64,000 nt of DNA from Euptelea pleiosperma (Eukaryota; Streptophyta; Magnoliopsida; Ranunculales; Eupteleaceae), in NCBI GenBank assembly GCA_035048495.1, contig CM068546.1, positions 17,366,435 through 17,430,434 on the forward strand, read 5' to 3'. The notes below the pieces were generated by a model, which saw only the letters and a list, made by a program, of their open reading frames with translations, did no database searches and had not been told where the DNA came from. A program made the translations under genes and the position numbers. Below, in pieces: positions 22,212 to 35,115 of this stretch (position 1 is the stretch's first letter; each line of letters starts with the position of its first letter).

Positions 22212-23891
22212 CTAGTGTTCATGAGAGGTTTTGGAATCATCCTCGAGATAGATGTGATGTTGGCACACTGAGGGGTTTATGCCTCGAATATCCTCTATAG
22301 TCCATCCTATCGTAGATTTGTGCTCGTTGAGCAACTCAAGAAGTTTCTTACGTTCACTCTCAGACAAAGCGGAAGCAATAATGACAGGGTAGGTTTCCTT
22401 AGAACCAAGATAGGCATAGGAAAGATCTGTTGGAAGTGGCTTGAGCTCTAATGTTGGAGCAGATGGAGTAGAAGTAGGTGTCACAGAAGACACGGATTGA
22501 AGAGGTTTGACTTCAGTAGGTAAAAAAAGGATGGGTTCTCTGGCCATGGTTATCAGAGGCTCAAACTCGATGAGTGGAGCAAGGATCTCTATCAGTGGAG
22601 CAGTCTCCAAAAGATCATTGAGATCAGAAATAGCTGACTCTGTTGTAAAGTCAGCCCCAAAGTGTGCTAGACACTATTTAAGAATATCTTCGGTGGAGTC
22701 CGGGATTAGACTCTCAACGGCACACATTTCATCGGCCACATCGCGATCGGCATCCTGCTGCATTAGACAAAAGATATTGACCTCAGCTTTGAGGTTTCCG
22801 AAAGTAATAGACATGTTTCCATCCCGGCACCCGATGTGTGCATTCGCAGTGGCAAGAAAAAGATGGCCTAAGATGACCGGAATGCGGTTATCCTGACACG
22901 GCTCGGTGTCAAGAATGATAAAATCCACAGGATAATAAAAGTCAGCAACTTTTACTAGGACATCTTCAATGATTCCTCTTGGAATCTTGATGGACTGATC
23001 AGCCAATTTCAGGGTGACATTGGTAGGCTTCATATCTTTCAGTCCTAATTGCTGATATACTGAGAACGGTATGAGGTTGACGCTAGCCCCTAAATCTAGC
23101 AAGGCAGTGCAGCTAAAATTGTCTCCAATTTCGCATTGGACAGTTGGGCTACCCGGATCCTTGTGTTTGATCACACTGTTGCGTTGAATGAACGCGGTGG
23201 CTTTTTCGGCCAAGAAGGCAGCTTTGGGTACATGTGTACGCCGCTTGACTGTGCATAGGTCCTTGAGAAATTTGGCATAAGAGGGGATTTGCTTGATAGC
23301 AGAAAGGAATGGGATATTTATCTGGACGTCTTTAAAGATGTCTAAGATCTCTGAGAATTGCTTATCCCGCTTATCTTGGACAAGTCTGTCCGGGAAGGGA
23401 GGCTTTACTCGACAAATAGATTTGTCTTTAGCCTTAGATTTCTGCATAGGGATATCTGATGTTGGTGCAGAGGGAGAGGAAGCAGAGGTAGGATTTGGAC
23501 TAGTTTCCTCTGTGCGAGTGATGGATGCTGGAGATGGCACCGGTGGTGGTTGGACTCCCATGTCCACAATTTTTCCTGACCGTAGGGTGGTTACGGCTTG
23601 CACTTCCCCTTGACAGTTCTCATTCTGGCTCTGAGATTGGGAACCGATCTTATATACTACTCCTTTGGCATTTCCCTTTGGGTTAGCAATGGGTTGGCTA
23701 GGAAAGATCCCCTTAGCTTTCTCAGCTTCTAAGTTACCTAAACGTTGCTCTAGAAAAAGCATGGATTGATGTTGCTGTTGCTCTAGGCGTTGCATAGATT
23801 GAGTAATGAGTTGAGCTAGAAGGTCCTCGATACCGAGTTTGGGGCCAACTGTTGGGGGGCAGCTAATGGGAGCTGAGGCACTAATTCGCAA
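22212..23891 (-). pseudogene. Protease region of the element B polyprotein
   Basis: One frame with a TAG at 22674-22676. It opens with a Gln-rich probable coiled coil (residues 25-55 from the Met at 23891), then a Pro/Ser-rich linker containing TTLRSGK, a motif common in Athila-type gag-pol. The aspartic protease active site LLDLGASVNLIPFSV lies at residues 264-278 and the conserved ILGHLFLATANAHIG near 340-354. After the TAG, the frame continues through a linker to 22212, where a second TAG precedes RT. It is in frame with RT and integrase but one base out of frame with gag; the likely site is the six-C run (G6 on the plus strand) near 23854-23859. Confidence 0.85.
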
Positions 23892-25315
23892 CTCGAGCTC
23901 ATCGGGGCATTATAGTTATAGGCAGGAGAATTAGTTGGGACAATCTGTTGGTTCTGAAAGTTCTGGGGAACTCTTTGCTGATTCTAAAATGTGCTCGATT
24001 GTCCAGAGTATTGACCCTGTTGGAACTGCTGGTTCCGAGTAGATGGGTACTGACTCTGCTGGTACTGACCCTGATTGAACTGCCTATTGGGTTGATTGAA
24101 CCCAGGAGGATACATGCCTTGAGGCTGACACGGAGGTTAAGCTTGTGGTTGAGTAGACTGAGGCCTCCAAGAGAAGTTAGGGTGGTTTCTCGTATCAGGA
24201 TGATAAGATTGACTATATGAGTTATGAGTGGGTGGTTTGTATGTGCTGAAAGCACAAACTTCTTCCTGAAGAGGATTTGACCATCATTCATTCAAAGGAC
24301 AATGCTCAGTAGTATGGGAGGGTTGCAGACAGAGGGTACAGAATTCCATAGGGCTCTGGTGTCCCACATGCATGACTGGGGTAGATTGTTGAGTAGGCTT
24401 TTGTACAGACACAGCCAGTGTCGAGACTGACTTGCTCAACTCTTGAATGACAGATCGAAGCTCAATATCAACTGTAGCATCATGTCCCTTGGTTGTCCTT
24501 TGGACCGAAGTGGTTCGACTAAACTCTGAGTCAGTCGTCTAATGTTGAGAGTTTTCTCCTAACTCTCCTAAGAATTTGTATGCATCGGTCGGAGTTTGGT
24601 GTAGGAATTTTCCTTGGCACATTGACTCTACCATGGTCTGGGACTCATCAGTAAGTCCCTTATAGAAGACGTGGGCAAGATTGCCCTTGTCGATGCTATG
24701 GTGGGGACACTTAGTCAGGTAGTCTTGTAATCTATCCCACGCTTCGAAAAATTTCTCATCGGACTTCTGTCGAAAGTCCTGGATGAGTTGCTTCATTTGG
24801 TTGGTCTGAGTCATGGGGTAGAATTTAGACATGAATTTGCCCACCAACTCTTTCCAACTGCTGATTGAATCAGCGGGTAAGGAGTAGAGCCAATCTGAGG
24901 CTCAGTCTTTGAGTGAGAATGGGAAAACTCGCAGACGCACATTGTCATCATCAAGGTTCTGATTCTTGAAAAGTAGGATGACATGTTGGAATTCCCTAAT
25001 ATGAGAATATGGGTCTTCTCTTGGGAGACCACGAAAGGTTGGCAGCATTTGGATCGTCTACGGCCTGATCTCAAACTGTACCGCAGTAGTAGGTGGGAGA
25101 ATAATGCAAGTGGGCGGATTAGCAGAGATAGGGGCGAACATCTCAATAAGAGGTCGTTCGACTGCCATGACTACAAAGGTAGTAGTACTGGGAGAGGCGG
25201 GTGGGGAAAGAGATGGGGAAGGATTCAGTAGAGGATCCACTGTAGGTACGTGATTCTCAGATCGAATCAAGCGTTTGTTCGGACGAGTCCAAACGGGCAT
25301 ACGCTGAGGAGGCAA
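23892..25315 (-). pseudogene. gag of element B, multiply interrupted
   Basis: Capsid-nucleocapsid precursor. The first Met of the frame is at 25315; the N-terminal ~80 residues are Pro/Ser-rich. After a TAG at 25058-25060 the capsid core runs LPTFRGLPREDPY, then NVRLRVFPFSLKD, a TGA (24902-24904), WLYSLPADSISSW, then from 24847 the segment through CPHHSIDKGNLAHVFYKGL, all typical of plant Ty3/gypsy gag. A TAG at 24539-24541 follows, then a zinc knuckle CTLCLQPSHTTEHC (CX2CX4HX4C). Further stops lie at 24284-24286, 24137-24139 and 23984-23986, within a Gln/Tyr-rich tail. The frame is continuous apart from stops, so this was one gag-pol ORF. Most stops are explained by single C-to-T or G-to-A changes. 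Confidence 0.9.
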
Positions 25316-26998
25316 GCTCTATACTTGGCAAAAAGTTGCCAGAGAGGAACACTATCCTAAATGATGCACACCAAGCACAGATAATCCTATTGTAAGCAAT
25401 CAGGATATATTTTAAGAATTATCTTTGTTAGTTTTGGGGCTAGAGTAGATTATGACAGTGGACAGATCACTAGTTTATCTTTTAACCGTCGGACTAACTA
25501 TTTTGCACTCAGAGGTTCTCACCAGGCTACACTCTTCAGAGCGAATCCTTTAGTACTAACTCTAGTTAACAACAAGGCAATCCGAAGCCTAGACAGACGT
25601 GCGGCACAATGGCTGACTTAAGTACGTCCCAGACTAACCGGATTGGTCAAGTGGATAAGAAGAGTGTTCCCTCGGGTTAAGCTAGGGTTGATGCGTGTTC
25701 CTAGTCCACACGCAACTAACCGCTGAATAGTCCAAGATGCCACGTCGAGCTCAGTGTACTTGAGTAGCAGGGACTTATGGGTGTGTTAGACAACAGGGAC
25801 CCGCGCTCGTGGTCTTATTTCGATTGGGTGTTAAGCGGGTTCGCTTTGTGTGGATTTTTCCTCGAACACCGGGCTAATTGGCTCTACTTCTTGATTCTTT
25901 TTATTATAGATGGATCCTGGGGATCAATTTCAGCTGGAGTGATGAGGTGGGTGATGAAATCCCACCAGTTTCAATTTTGGAGCTGGGTTTGATCTCTTAG
26001 AGTTGATTGATTAACGGCCACGCCATGCAAGTCGAATAATATGTATGCGAAAGCAAATAGACAAGCGGCAATGATGCACCCAATAACACCGTATCGCACT
26101 CAAGGCAAGGATAGAGACTTACCTCCCGTAGGCCATGCCACCGGATCGCCTCCGTGGGTTAGAGAGGGGTATCCTAATGGGCTTGGGCCTGACTCCACCT
26201 CTTTGAGCTTTCGTTCCCTACCCACACTGGATTGTGTTCCTGTAGAAAAGTTAGATCACATGGTCTAGGTAGTCGGGATTCTAGTTGGAAGATCCTTGCC
26301 TTTTTAGGGTTCACAAAGCACGTATTGGATTTAGGCAAGTTTTTGAATTAATTTCCAAATTCGAGATGGGTTAAAATTTAGGAATTCCCAGATTGGAAAA
26401 GACCTAGATTGGAAAGTTTCCCGAACTGTGGAGATCGTCCAAGAAAGATTTGATTGCGAGATCCCTTACAATTTTGGAAACTTCCCAAAATTGAAATTCT
26501 GCTAGATTTGGGGTGTTTCCTTTTGCAGACTTTTCCAAATTCGAAAGATTTCTAAAGATAGAAATTCTTCTAAAGAGGAAACTTCTAAGAGGGGAAACCC
26601 TAATTAAGTAGGGTTTCAAGATTTTGGAATCTTTCAAAAAATCGCAAATCCTTGATTGGTGATTTCTAAAAATCTACAGAATATAAAACCCTAATTTTTT
26701 TGAATTTTGATTTTTTTGATTTTTTTAGTATTTTTCACTTAATCTAGGGTTTCTAAAAAACCCTAGAACAAGATCTAGCCGTTTATATGGAAAGCAATAA
26801 AATTTCTAAATTATTACAACTTTGCACTCGGCCTTCCGAGGCATTAAAAAATAGTAATTAATTAAAAAAAATGCTAAAAATCACTAAAAACAAAAAATAA
26901 AAAGTTTCCCGAAAAAGGTGGGCTATCCAAATTGAGCAGCTTTCCGCTTCAGCAACTTTTCAATTCCGTCTTTACGTCTTTTTTCGCACTCCCGAACA
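25316..26998 (-). other. 5' leader of element B
   Basis: Noncoding, 1.7 kb. The portion 25400-26200 matches the start of element A. Plus-strand frames here (25777-25992, 26041-26268) are not conserved as proteins in A. The part nearest the PBS (26280-26998) has short repeated GGAATTT/CTTTCCAAATT-like motifs and is AT-rich. Confidence 0.6.
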
Positions 26999-27018
26999 CC
27001 CGAGCGGCGGCAGCACCA
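26999..27018 (-). other. Primer binding site of element B
   Basis: Two bases after the 5' LTR the minus strand reads TGGTGCTGCCGCCGCTCGGG. It starts with the expected TGG, but differs from the usual Athila tRNA-Asp-type site (TGGCGCCGTTGCCGGGGA). Confidence 0.6.
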
Positions 27019-27020
27019 TT

Positions 27021-29062
27021 TGAAAGTAGATTTTTTCCGCGTCGTTGGTTACGGAAATCCTAGAATCAACAAGATTTGTAATTTATCTGAGATTTCCTAC
27101 AAAATTCAGAGATTCTAACATAGGGATTCGTGTCGGATGTCGATCCGCACTCGGGATTAGGGAACGTGCAGTAAAGAACATAAAATGACTCCTTTTTTTT
27201 TTTTTTTTTGTTAAATGTTCTTTTTCGATTTTATAGAGACTTATTAAAACTAATAAAATAACAGATAAGAACTCATTAAAATAATTCCAAGAAATGAACA
27301 CAAACAAATCAACTTTATTAAATTAAATGTAATACATTCACTAATTTAATGTAAAAATTAACTAGTCTAACTAAAAAGCATTAAGAGAGAGAGAGATTTT
27401 AGAGGGGTGTACTAATCTTGAGAGAGAAGCTAGTGAAAGAAAATAGTTAAAACTAAGAAGATTTGGAGAGAGAAGGTGAAGGATCTCACCTTTATTGGAG
27501 GATCGATTGCAATGGTGACTGATTCTTCCTCCTTCAATCAAGTGGAGCGGCTAGGGCTAAGAGATAGTGGAAACGGTGGCTAGAGGGGCTGGTGAAGGCG
27601 AGATGGAAGCTTTTTTTTTTGCTGACCGTTGTGTTGGTTGAAAGACGTGGTAGAGTTTGAAGATGACGGCTTGGGCTTTGCTGCCGGCTTCAATGGTGGC
27701 TGGCCGGTGGTTGTGTAGGGATGAAAAATGGCTGTGAGAGATGGCGCAAGAGATGTGGATGGCTTATGAGAAAAATGGGAAGGAGAAGATTTTTGGGAGG
27801 TGGAGAGTATGGAATTAGGGTAAAAACGTGGAGGGGAGCTGCAATGAAATATCCTCTTTTTCTTTTATAGGAACCATGGGTTCCTATATTAGAAACCCAC
27901 GGTTTCTAATTTCATTTGAAAACGTGGTGAAGCCTACCATATAAGGGTGAAAATGTCCTTAGACATCCTCCATCCTAGCCGTCCATTGCATCCTATTTTA
28001 GCAACACTCTTCACACCATTTTCTTAAAAAGGAATTTTATTTTGAAGATAAAAGTTTCCCTCTAAAAATGTTCTTGCTTTCTTGGGTAAACACCACCTAT
28101 TAATTTTTGGAAAACCACTCTCAAAACACTTTTCCATCACCATTCCTTTTTCCAAAATAAGCCTAGAATATATTTCCTCGCAAAAATGTCTAGCCAAAAA
28201 ATGTTTTTAGTGCTAAAACCATTTTCCTTTGTTGCTAAATGGGGTAACATTCTCCTGGGTCCCACTAAAATGGCTAGGCTACGGGTCGTTGGTGATGGGC
28301 CCATATATTTGGCCCACATGGTTGAACATGGAATAATGAGCCTAATGGGTTCTACGATGGAGTGATGGGTAATCGGACGGTCGAATTAGATGGTGATGAT
28401 CAAGTGGGTCGTATGGTGAAGCTCAGACAGGATAGGCCGTAGGACAGTGAGTGTGAAGGGAGGGAGTATCGGATGGTTGAGATCGAAAAGTAGAGAGAGG
28501 ATGAAGATCTAGAGAGAGGAGAGAGAAAATATTACAAAATTAAAGAGAAAATGCTAGCAGAGGGTCTTGAACCCTTGTCTTAGACTTGGTCTTCTGCATG
28601 CTTCACCAACTGAGCAAGCACTCACCTTGTGTTAGTTTATAAGCTTTAATCTCCTTAGTCTCTTCTTTAAGGGCTTGTCTCTCCTTCTCTCTTGGTCGTC
28701 CCTTGATTCTGTCGACTCTCCGGTTCTTCTCGTTTTTGGCCTATATCTTCTCATCTCCAGCTTTTGGCTCTTGAGCTTTGATCATAGATTCTGGAAGTTG
28801 ATTGTGGGCCCGCATGCCATCAAAGTTGCCTAATTAGTGCTCCTGCGATAGAAAAATCGCGTAATGAGAATGACTTCGCATGTGGATCAAATAACTGCGT
28901 ATGAATGCATGCGAATATATCATTTTAACCAGAAAAGCGTATTCTACGGAATGAGAGAAACTCTGACGTAGAAATGTTGATAAAAAATGCAGTTTTTCAT
29001 AGAAGAGTGTGACAATGCTAGAAGGATAATTGCTTAAAATAAGCACTTTTAAGCGAATATCA
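27021..29062 (-). repeat. 5' LTR of element B
   Basis: 2042 bp, TG on the minus strand at 29062 and CA at 27021. Nearly the same as 15582-17625. Differences seen by eye include about fifteen in the first 300 bp, mainly transitions plus poly-T length changes. Confidence 0.95.
28552..28622 (-). promoter_or_regulatory. tRNA-like module in the 5' LTR of B
   Basis: Same A-box/B-box pair as at 17113-17182 (minus strand TTGCTCAGTTGG and GGGTTCAAGACCC). In this LTR, which would drive element transcription, it could act as a polymerase III start; no terminator-based check was possible. Confidence 0.55.
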
Positions 29063-29067
29063 TGAGG

Positions 29068-30060
29068 TGTTTGCACAGTTTTGATGAACTGATTTTGATG
29101 GATTGGTTAGATGGATGGTGTTTTGTTCAATGTCATGTTGGCGTGCATGCATCATGTAATCCAGCGAACCGTTAATGCATTCCGATTTCCCACTATGAAG
29201 ACGCATTCTCACTAATTTGACATGTCCATGTCACATATCCCAAATCTACTATACAAGAAGCATGTGAATTATGATTGCTTGAAAACAATAATGAAAGGGT
29301 TTCTTTACCTTCCGAACCTGCTCAATTGTAACATTGCCCCGACAGCCGAAAGGGTTAACATTGGATAGAAGGGATCAATTTTATCAATAAGCGGTTCTTT
29401 AAACCTCTATTAAAAATATCCATTTTTCGTCAATTGTTTTAAAACTAGATTTCATTTTTGTTCCGCCTTTTTCAACGAGGTAGCGTAACCCCATGTGTTA
29501 AATCTCGAAAAGGTATATATTTTCATAAAATGATGATTTTAATACTTTGTAATAGGTTGATCCTTTTGAAAAGATTTTTACCATAGAAAACTATCAAGTT
29601 TTAAAAGTGAATTTTATTCTTGTTTAGAAAATATAGGCTTAAAGCCACTCCGAGATGGAGATTTTCCTATAACTATACCGCAATGTTTTGAAAAATGGCC
29701 CTTTCGGTAATGCACACATGGGGGCTGAGCTATTTCACATCCTTTTCATGCATGCCTTATCATTGTAAGAATGACCTAAATACTTTCCTTAAACCATCAC
29801 GAAAGGACGAGGAGGTCTGTGCTCTGTATTATCTTATCATGATTTCCTCCTTCTCTTGTGATGGTCTTGGTCAAGAATTCCTTTATATAGCCAATGTCGC
29901 GCTCATTTAGCGGTCCAGTATACTTGGGGGTTTGGGGGCTAAACGAGCAGACTCGGTAATATGTTTTTTCACCTTGACTTTCTTTGGAACACATTCAGGT
30001 CATTTTACTTAAAAACCATTCATCATGTCGAAGTGCATGCATCTTTTATATGTAACTGTC
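29068..30060. other. Unassigned sequence between B and copia element G
   Basis: This continues the pre-insertion sequence of 12275-12627. No domain recognised. A minus-strand frame of 65 codons (29797-29994) has no familiar motif. Similarity to the copia leader starts only near 30061. Confidence 0.3.
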
Positions 30061-30158
30061 ATGTTTATTTATGTATAATGGCACCATGATAGTTGGAATG
30101 AAAACGGACCAGTTTTTCAAGAATCTAAATTCAGGTGAATAAACCTTAAATAGAAATA

Positions 30159-30173
30159 CCCGCTCTAATACCA
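30159..30173 (-). other. Primer binding site of element G
   Basis: The minus strand reads TGGTATTAGAGCGGG, the initiator-methionine-tRNA site typical of Ty1/copia (usual form TGGTATCAGAGC). Confidence 0.8.
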
Positions 30174-30978
30174 ATTGAAATTACACCGATCTGTTCTTTT
30201 TAATCCAACATACCTAGAAGGGGGGTTGATTAGGTATTTAAAAATTAATTATACCTACACAGTCTTACTGGTTAATGGTAGGGGAACAAAATCGCATGTC
30301 TTAGTTGTTTGATAAAAGATTATCACAACCGACTTAAATTGAATATACCTCCGTGGTATATTTTCTTTTCGTCGTTTAGTCTAATCAAGATAGATTGTGG
30401 AATACAAACAAACAATCACACAAGACGAGATTTTTACGTGGAAACCTTAGCCAAGGAGAAACCACGGGACCATGTTCAGATGGAAAGTATCACTAACTGA
30501 AAAGTTAAACGAAACAAAGGTTACCTACGCAGCACCGTTGTAAATACAGCTTCCAACCTTAGCCAATGCCTACTGCCGATGCGTCCATGTCCTCTGAATC
30601 AACGCTACAAATCCACGCGCGCCCTTCTAGCCAATAAGCCTTATCCGCTTGTTCAATTTGGTATACCCCAAACCTACCGTCGATCAACTTTTCCGATCTT
30701 AATTCTCGATACTCCCACCTTTGTAGAAGGTAAATAATTCAGTACACCCTAAACCCTAGGTTGCTTAAAAGGTATTGAGTCACACTGGTACACTCAGGCT
30801 ACTAGGTCAAATATATGAGTGGAAGACCTAAGCTGAGGGATGGATCAAGCACTTAGCTTTGATCAAGAAGAGGAACAAGCTCACAAGATGTGAATGAGAA
30901 ACAAGCTTATTGCTCTTCGAATGGACACTCTAATAAATAAACATTTTCTTCTCTCTCTTGAAAGATTGAGTCACTCTG

Positions 30979-33900
30979 TGTCACGCCCCGAATCCAGATA
31001 CCCAGATACGACCCAAAAATTCATGGATCGACCCGTACCCGAACCCAGAGGTGATCCATGAATGTCCCCTAGTGGTCCAATTGGGTCAATTAGACTACTA
31101 AGGTTCATTCGAAAATCCATTAAATAAAAAAAAAAGTCTAGATCTAGAAAATAAATAATTCAAATAATTTATAATTCAATCAATCAACTAAATATGGAGA
31201 GAAGGATGTGAGAACATGCTCTCAATCAAATGACTACATGCCCATGAAAATAAATAAGCAATATTTTAGAACAATCAAATAAAGTCTTCTAAATTGTGGG
31301 ATCGACTACCAAATCCTCGTCGATCTCCGCGAATGCACCAAAGTCTTTCGCCTCAAAATCATCTCACGTACTCGGCTCCTTAAAATCTGAAAATGGTATC
31401 GGGGTAGCACCGTGAGCCGAGGCCCAGTAATACTACAGTGCGCATGGTATGATATCATACTATACAAGTTTTTAACCAAGGTATGCATCTCAATCATATA
31501 ATAAGGATGACATGAATATGAAGGTGAATGCAAGTGAGTACAGGATGCCAATGCAATTAGTACCCATAACCACATAGGGTTTCTATCTCCTTCCCGCATT
31601 AGGATTGGTCTCATTGACCCATCTGCAGGATATAATAACGTCTGGGGCCTTTCACCCTAGGGTACTGAACCCTGATTAATTGATAAAACCAATATAAACG
31701 TATATAATATACTTCAACTCCATTCCTTATGCACCCCTTATATGAAATGACGTGATGATCATGGTATGATAACAAGATGGTACTAGGGTTACATGGCATA
31801 AGCAAACATGTATTTAATATTTAAATAAGAATATAAAATAATAAAATAAACACATGATCATCAAGAATAATAATATGGGAATGAACTAGGGTTAAACAAC
31901 ATGAATAACATGTAAACGATCACCAAAGATCATGATCAACATCGATGAATAATATAAGTGAAAATCGCAAGAGAATCCAACACTCCATGGCCGAACCCTA
32001 TGAGGGATCCATGACACAAGGTTGAACCCTAAATAGGGATCCAAGACACTTGGCCGAACCCTATGAGAGATCCAAGATACATGGGTAGGATCCCCATGCA
32101 TACAAGTATAGGTCAAACTATCTAGTATTTAATCAAACAACAAGGGCTAAGTCCCTTAATAGTTAATAAGTCATGACCGAACCACTAAGAGTTCCCAAGG
32201 CCATTAATCATCCAAAATCCAAGAAATAGTACTTTGCGGAGAAAACGTGTTTCCCTTTAAAAATCATAACTAAATAAATATAAATTAGAAAAATATAAAC
32301 TCAATGGATTTAAAGACTACATTCACTGAGGTTTCTAAGAAAAATAGAAAAATATTCAGATTCAAAATATAGGTCAAAACCCTTAATTAAGTGGACCGGA
32401 CAGAATTTAGAATTCTGGGTTTTACAGAAAAGTTCCACACATTTGAAAAATTATAACTTAATCAATATAAATCAAAAAAATACAAACTCAAAGGTTATAG
32501 AAACTAAATTTATAGATGTATTTAGGAAAAATAAATAGAAAAATATTCATATTCAAAATATGTGTCAAAACCCTTAATGAAGTACGCCAGATAGAATCAG
32601 GAATTCTAGATTTTACAAAAATATCTCATATATTTGAAAAATCAAAACTTAATCAATACAAATCAAAAAAATACAAACTCAAAGGTTATAAAAACTAGAT
32701 TTATAAATGTATTTAGGAAAAATAAATAGAAAAATATTTAGATTCAAAATATGGTCAAAACCCTTAATGAATTGGGCCAAACAGAATCTCAAATTCTGGG
32801 TTTTACAGAAAAGTATAGCACATTTGAAAAATCATAACTTAATCAATACAAATCAGAAAAATACAAACTTAAAGGTTTTAGAAACTAGATTCATAAAGGT
32901 ATCTAGAAAAAAGAATTAAAAAAATATTTAGGTTAAAAATATAGATCAAAATCCTAAGTGAAGTGGACTATACAAAATCTAGAATTTTGGGTTTTACAGA
33001 AAAGTCCAACATGTTTGAAAAATCATAACTTAATCAATACAAATCAAAAAAATACAAACTTAAAGGTTCTAGAAACTAGATTGATAGAGATATCTATAAA
33101 AAAATAATTAGAAAAATATTTAAGTTAAAAATATAGATCAAAATCTCAAGTGAAGTGGACCATATAAAATCTAGAATTCTAGGTTATTTTGTAACGTCCA
33201 ACAACTTAGAAAAATCATAACTTAATCAATACAAATCAAAAAAATATAAACTAAATGGTTTTGGAAAATAGATTCATAGAGGTATTTAGATAAAATAATT
33301 ATAAAAATATTTAAATTATAAAAATATAATAAAAATAATAAAGAATATAGTTATCCGTTATAGGTGTAAAAGAAACCATGGCCAAACCCATCATTGTGGC
33401 CCAAAATAACGATCAACCCAATAAGAATAAAGTAAATATTATTGAAATTAATTTATAATGAGTATCAACCATTATCTAATGAAAGAGAAATAAAATCTTG
33501 AAGAAAAATAAGTATATGATGGATCAAACGCACTTACCTCAAAGTTTCTTAAACTTTAATGAAGAATTCTTGAATCGCTTGAAAAGTCCCTCCTTTGTTG
33601 ATCTTTTGCTCCCAAAGTGATATATGTTTATGAGATAAGGGAGATGAACACTATCCTAGGGTTTGGTGATGATTGGAAAAGAAGATGTGGTGTTAATAGT
33701 GGAAGAGTGTAGATTAAGGCTTGAGTTTTAAGTTAAAGATTAAGTGTAGAGAATAATTGAGGAAGAGAGCTTAAATAAAATAGAAGATAATGAAGGAATA
33801 GGTCTCATAAAGATTAGGGTTAAGTGATTTTCGTAACTCTCCTAGGGTTGATTTTTCAACCCTCTAAAACTTATATTTTACACTACTAATAGGCTAGAAA

Positions 33901-34666
33901 TGGCCATATACATCAATAGGCTTCATTTAAGAATATTATTAAGTCCAAAAGACCTCTACATTGGTCATACATGCCCACCCAACAGTCATAACACAAATAA
34001 TTATAAATTAATTCAATTAAACTATATTACATAATTTAAAAGTTGATACATCAAAGTATTGACACATGTCACATACATAAATCACTTAACATAGTCTAAA
34101 TACACAAAAATCACAAAAAAGTTCAAAGCCTCGAAAAAGTGTCAAGATGACCTCGGAATGAGCCGAAAGTGATTCACGGGTCCCACACGCCTATTAAATA
34201 AATAAAATATAATTAAATATTATTTTTTTTAAATATGCAAATGGTAGAGTTCAAAAATTATGAAAATACTATTTTTGTCAAAATCTCTCGAATCTCCTAC
34301 TAAGGTTTTTATATCTCAAGAAAGTTTTCAAATTTCACAGGTAAGTTGGTAAGGATAAAATAAGAATATTTTTTGTGTCTCGGGCCCATAAAATAATTTT
34401 TTTTATAAAAATTCTAGAATGTTAGTTGCGGCAAGAAAAAGTCCCCTACAAGTTATAGTTGATTTTTAGTAAGAATTTAGCCCTAAAGAGCGAGTTTCAA
34501 AAATAACAAGTTTTTCATAGTTGTCAGAATGAAACCAAATTAAATACACATACTCATACATGATATTAAACAATAAAAACAATAATAAGAGTCTGAAAAA
34601 GATTCAGATTTTTATTTTTAGGTGAATTTACCGTAATACCCTAGAACGAAAGTTCAGGGTATTACA
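30979..34666 (-). mobile_element. D2: 3.7-kb solo-LTR-like element inserted in the LTR of G
   Basis: Same ends as D1 (TGTCACGCCCCGAATCC ... GGGTATTACA on the plus strand), flanked by CTCTG (30974-30978) and CTCTA (34667-34671), a one-mismatch TSD. Removing it restores the copia LTR sequence GATTGAGTCACTCTG...TCTCTGTGTGTG. The extra length compared with D1 is mostly additional tandem units. Confidence 0.85.
32255..33300. repeat. ~190-bp AT-rich tandem repeats in D2, about six copies
   Basis: The AATCATAACTTAATCAATAC-type anchor recurs near 32264, 32450, 32640, 32830, 33020 and 33213. The two open frames here (32516-32698, 32707-32919) have nearly the same translated start because they lie in adjacent units. 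Confidence 0.85.
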
Positions 34667-34799
34667 CTCTATCTCTGTGTGTGTTTAGAGAAGGTATAGA
34701 AGGGTTATATTTATAGAATTCGTGACCTTGAGTTGTGTGGGACGTGGGATCATGGAACCACGAAATTCAGATATGAAAAAGATTGAGTTCAAGCAAGGT

Positions 34800-35115
34800 C
34801 CAATCGATTGTACTTTGGGTCCAATCGATTGGCCTCAATAAGTTTCATGTTCCGTAGGCTCCAATCGATTACACAAAGGTCTCCAATCGATTGGCCTCAA
34901 AAAAGTTTATGTCCCGAAGACTCAAATCGATTTCACAGAGTCTCCAATCGATCGGGCAGAAATAAGTTTCTACCTCGTAGCTTCCAATCGATTACATAGA
35001 GTCTCTAATCGATCGGGCTGAAATAAGTTTCTGCCTCGTAGCTTCCAATCAATTACCCAGAGTCTCCAATTGATTGGGCTATGTTCAATAGATTGGGTAT
35101 AAGTGTCCAATCGAT
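34800..35115 (-). repeat. CCAATCGATTGG array in LTR G
   Basis: About ten copies of CCAATCGATTGG or close variants, one every 20-40 bp, upstream (minus strand) of a TATA box at about 34706-34717 (TTATATTTATAGAA on the plus strand). Confidence 0.8.

Larger units (their letters stand above)
15582..29062 (-). mobile_element. Element B: complete Athila-type Ty3/gypsy retrotransposon, 13.5 kb
   Basis: Two direct ~2.04-kb LTRs (15582-17625 and 27021-29062) enclose a 9.4-kb internal region and are flanked by a perfect TSD TGAGG (15577-15581, 29063-29067). On the minus strand the order is 5' LTR, PBS, 1.7-kb leader, gag, protease, RT, RNase H, integrase, 1.9-kb noncoding 3' region, 3' LTR. There is no chromodomain after integrase. 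The RT/RNase H sequence ([24 protein letters not shown]) is characteristic of the Athila lineage. The polyprotein frame carries at least ten stops and one frameshift. Compared by eye, the LTRs differ mostly by C/T and G/A transitions, densest in the first ~300 bp, so insertion is not very old. It landed 5 bp from solo LTR E of the same family. Confidence 0.95.
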
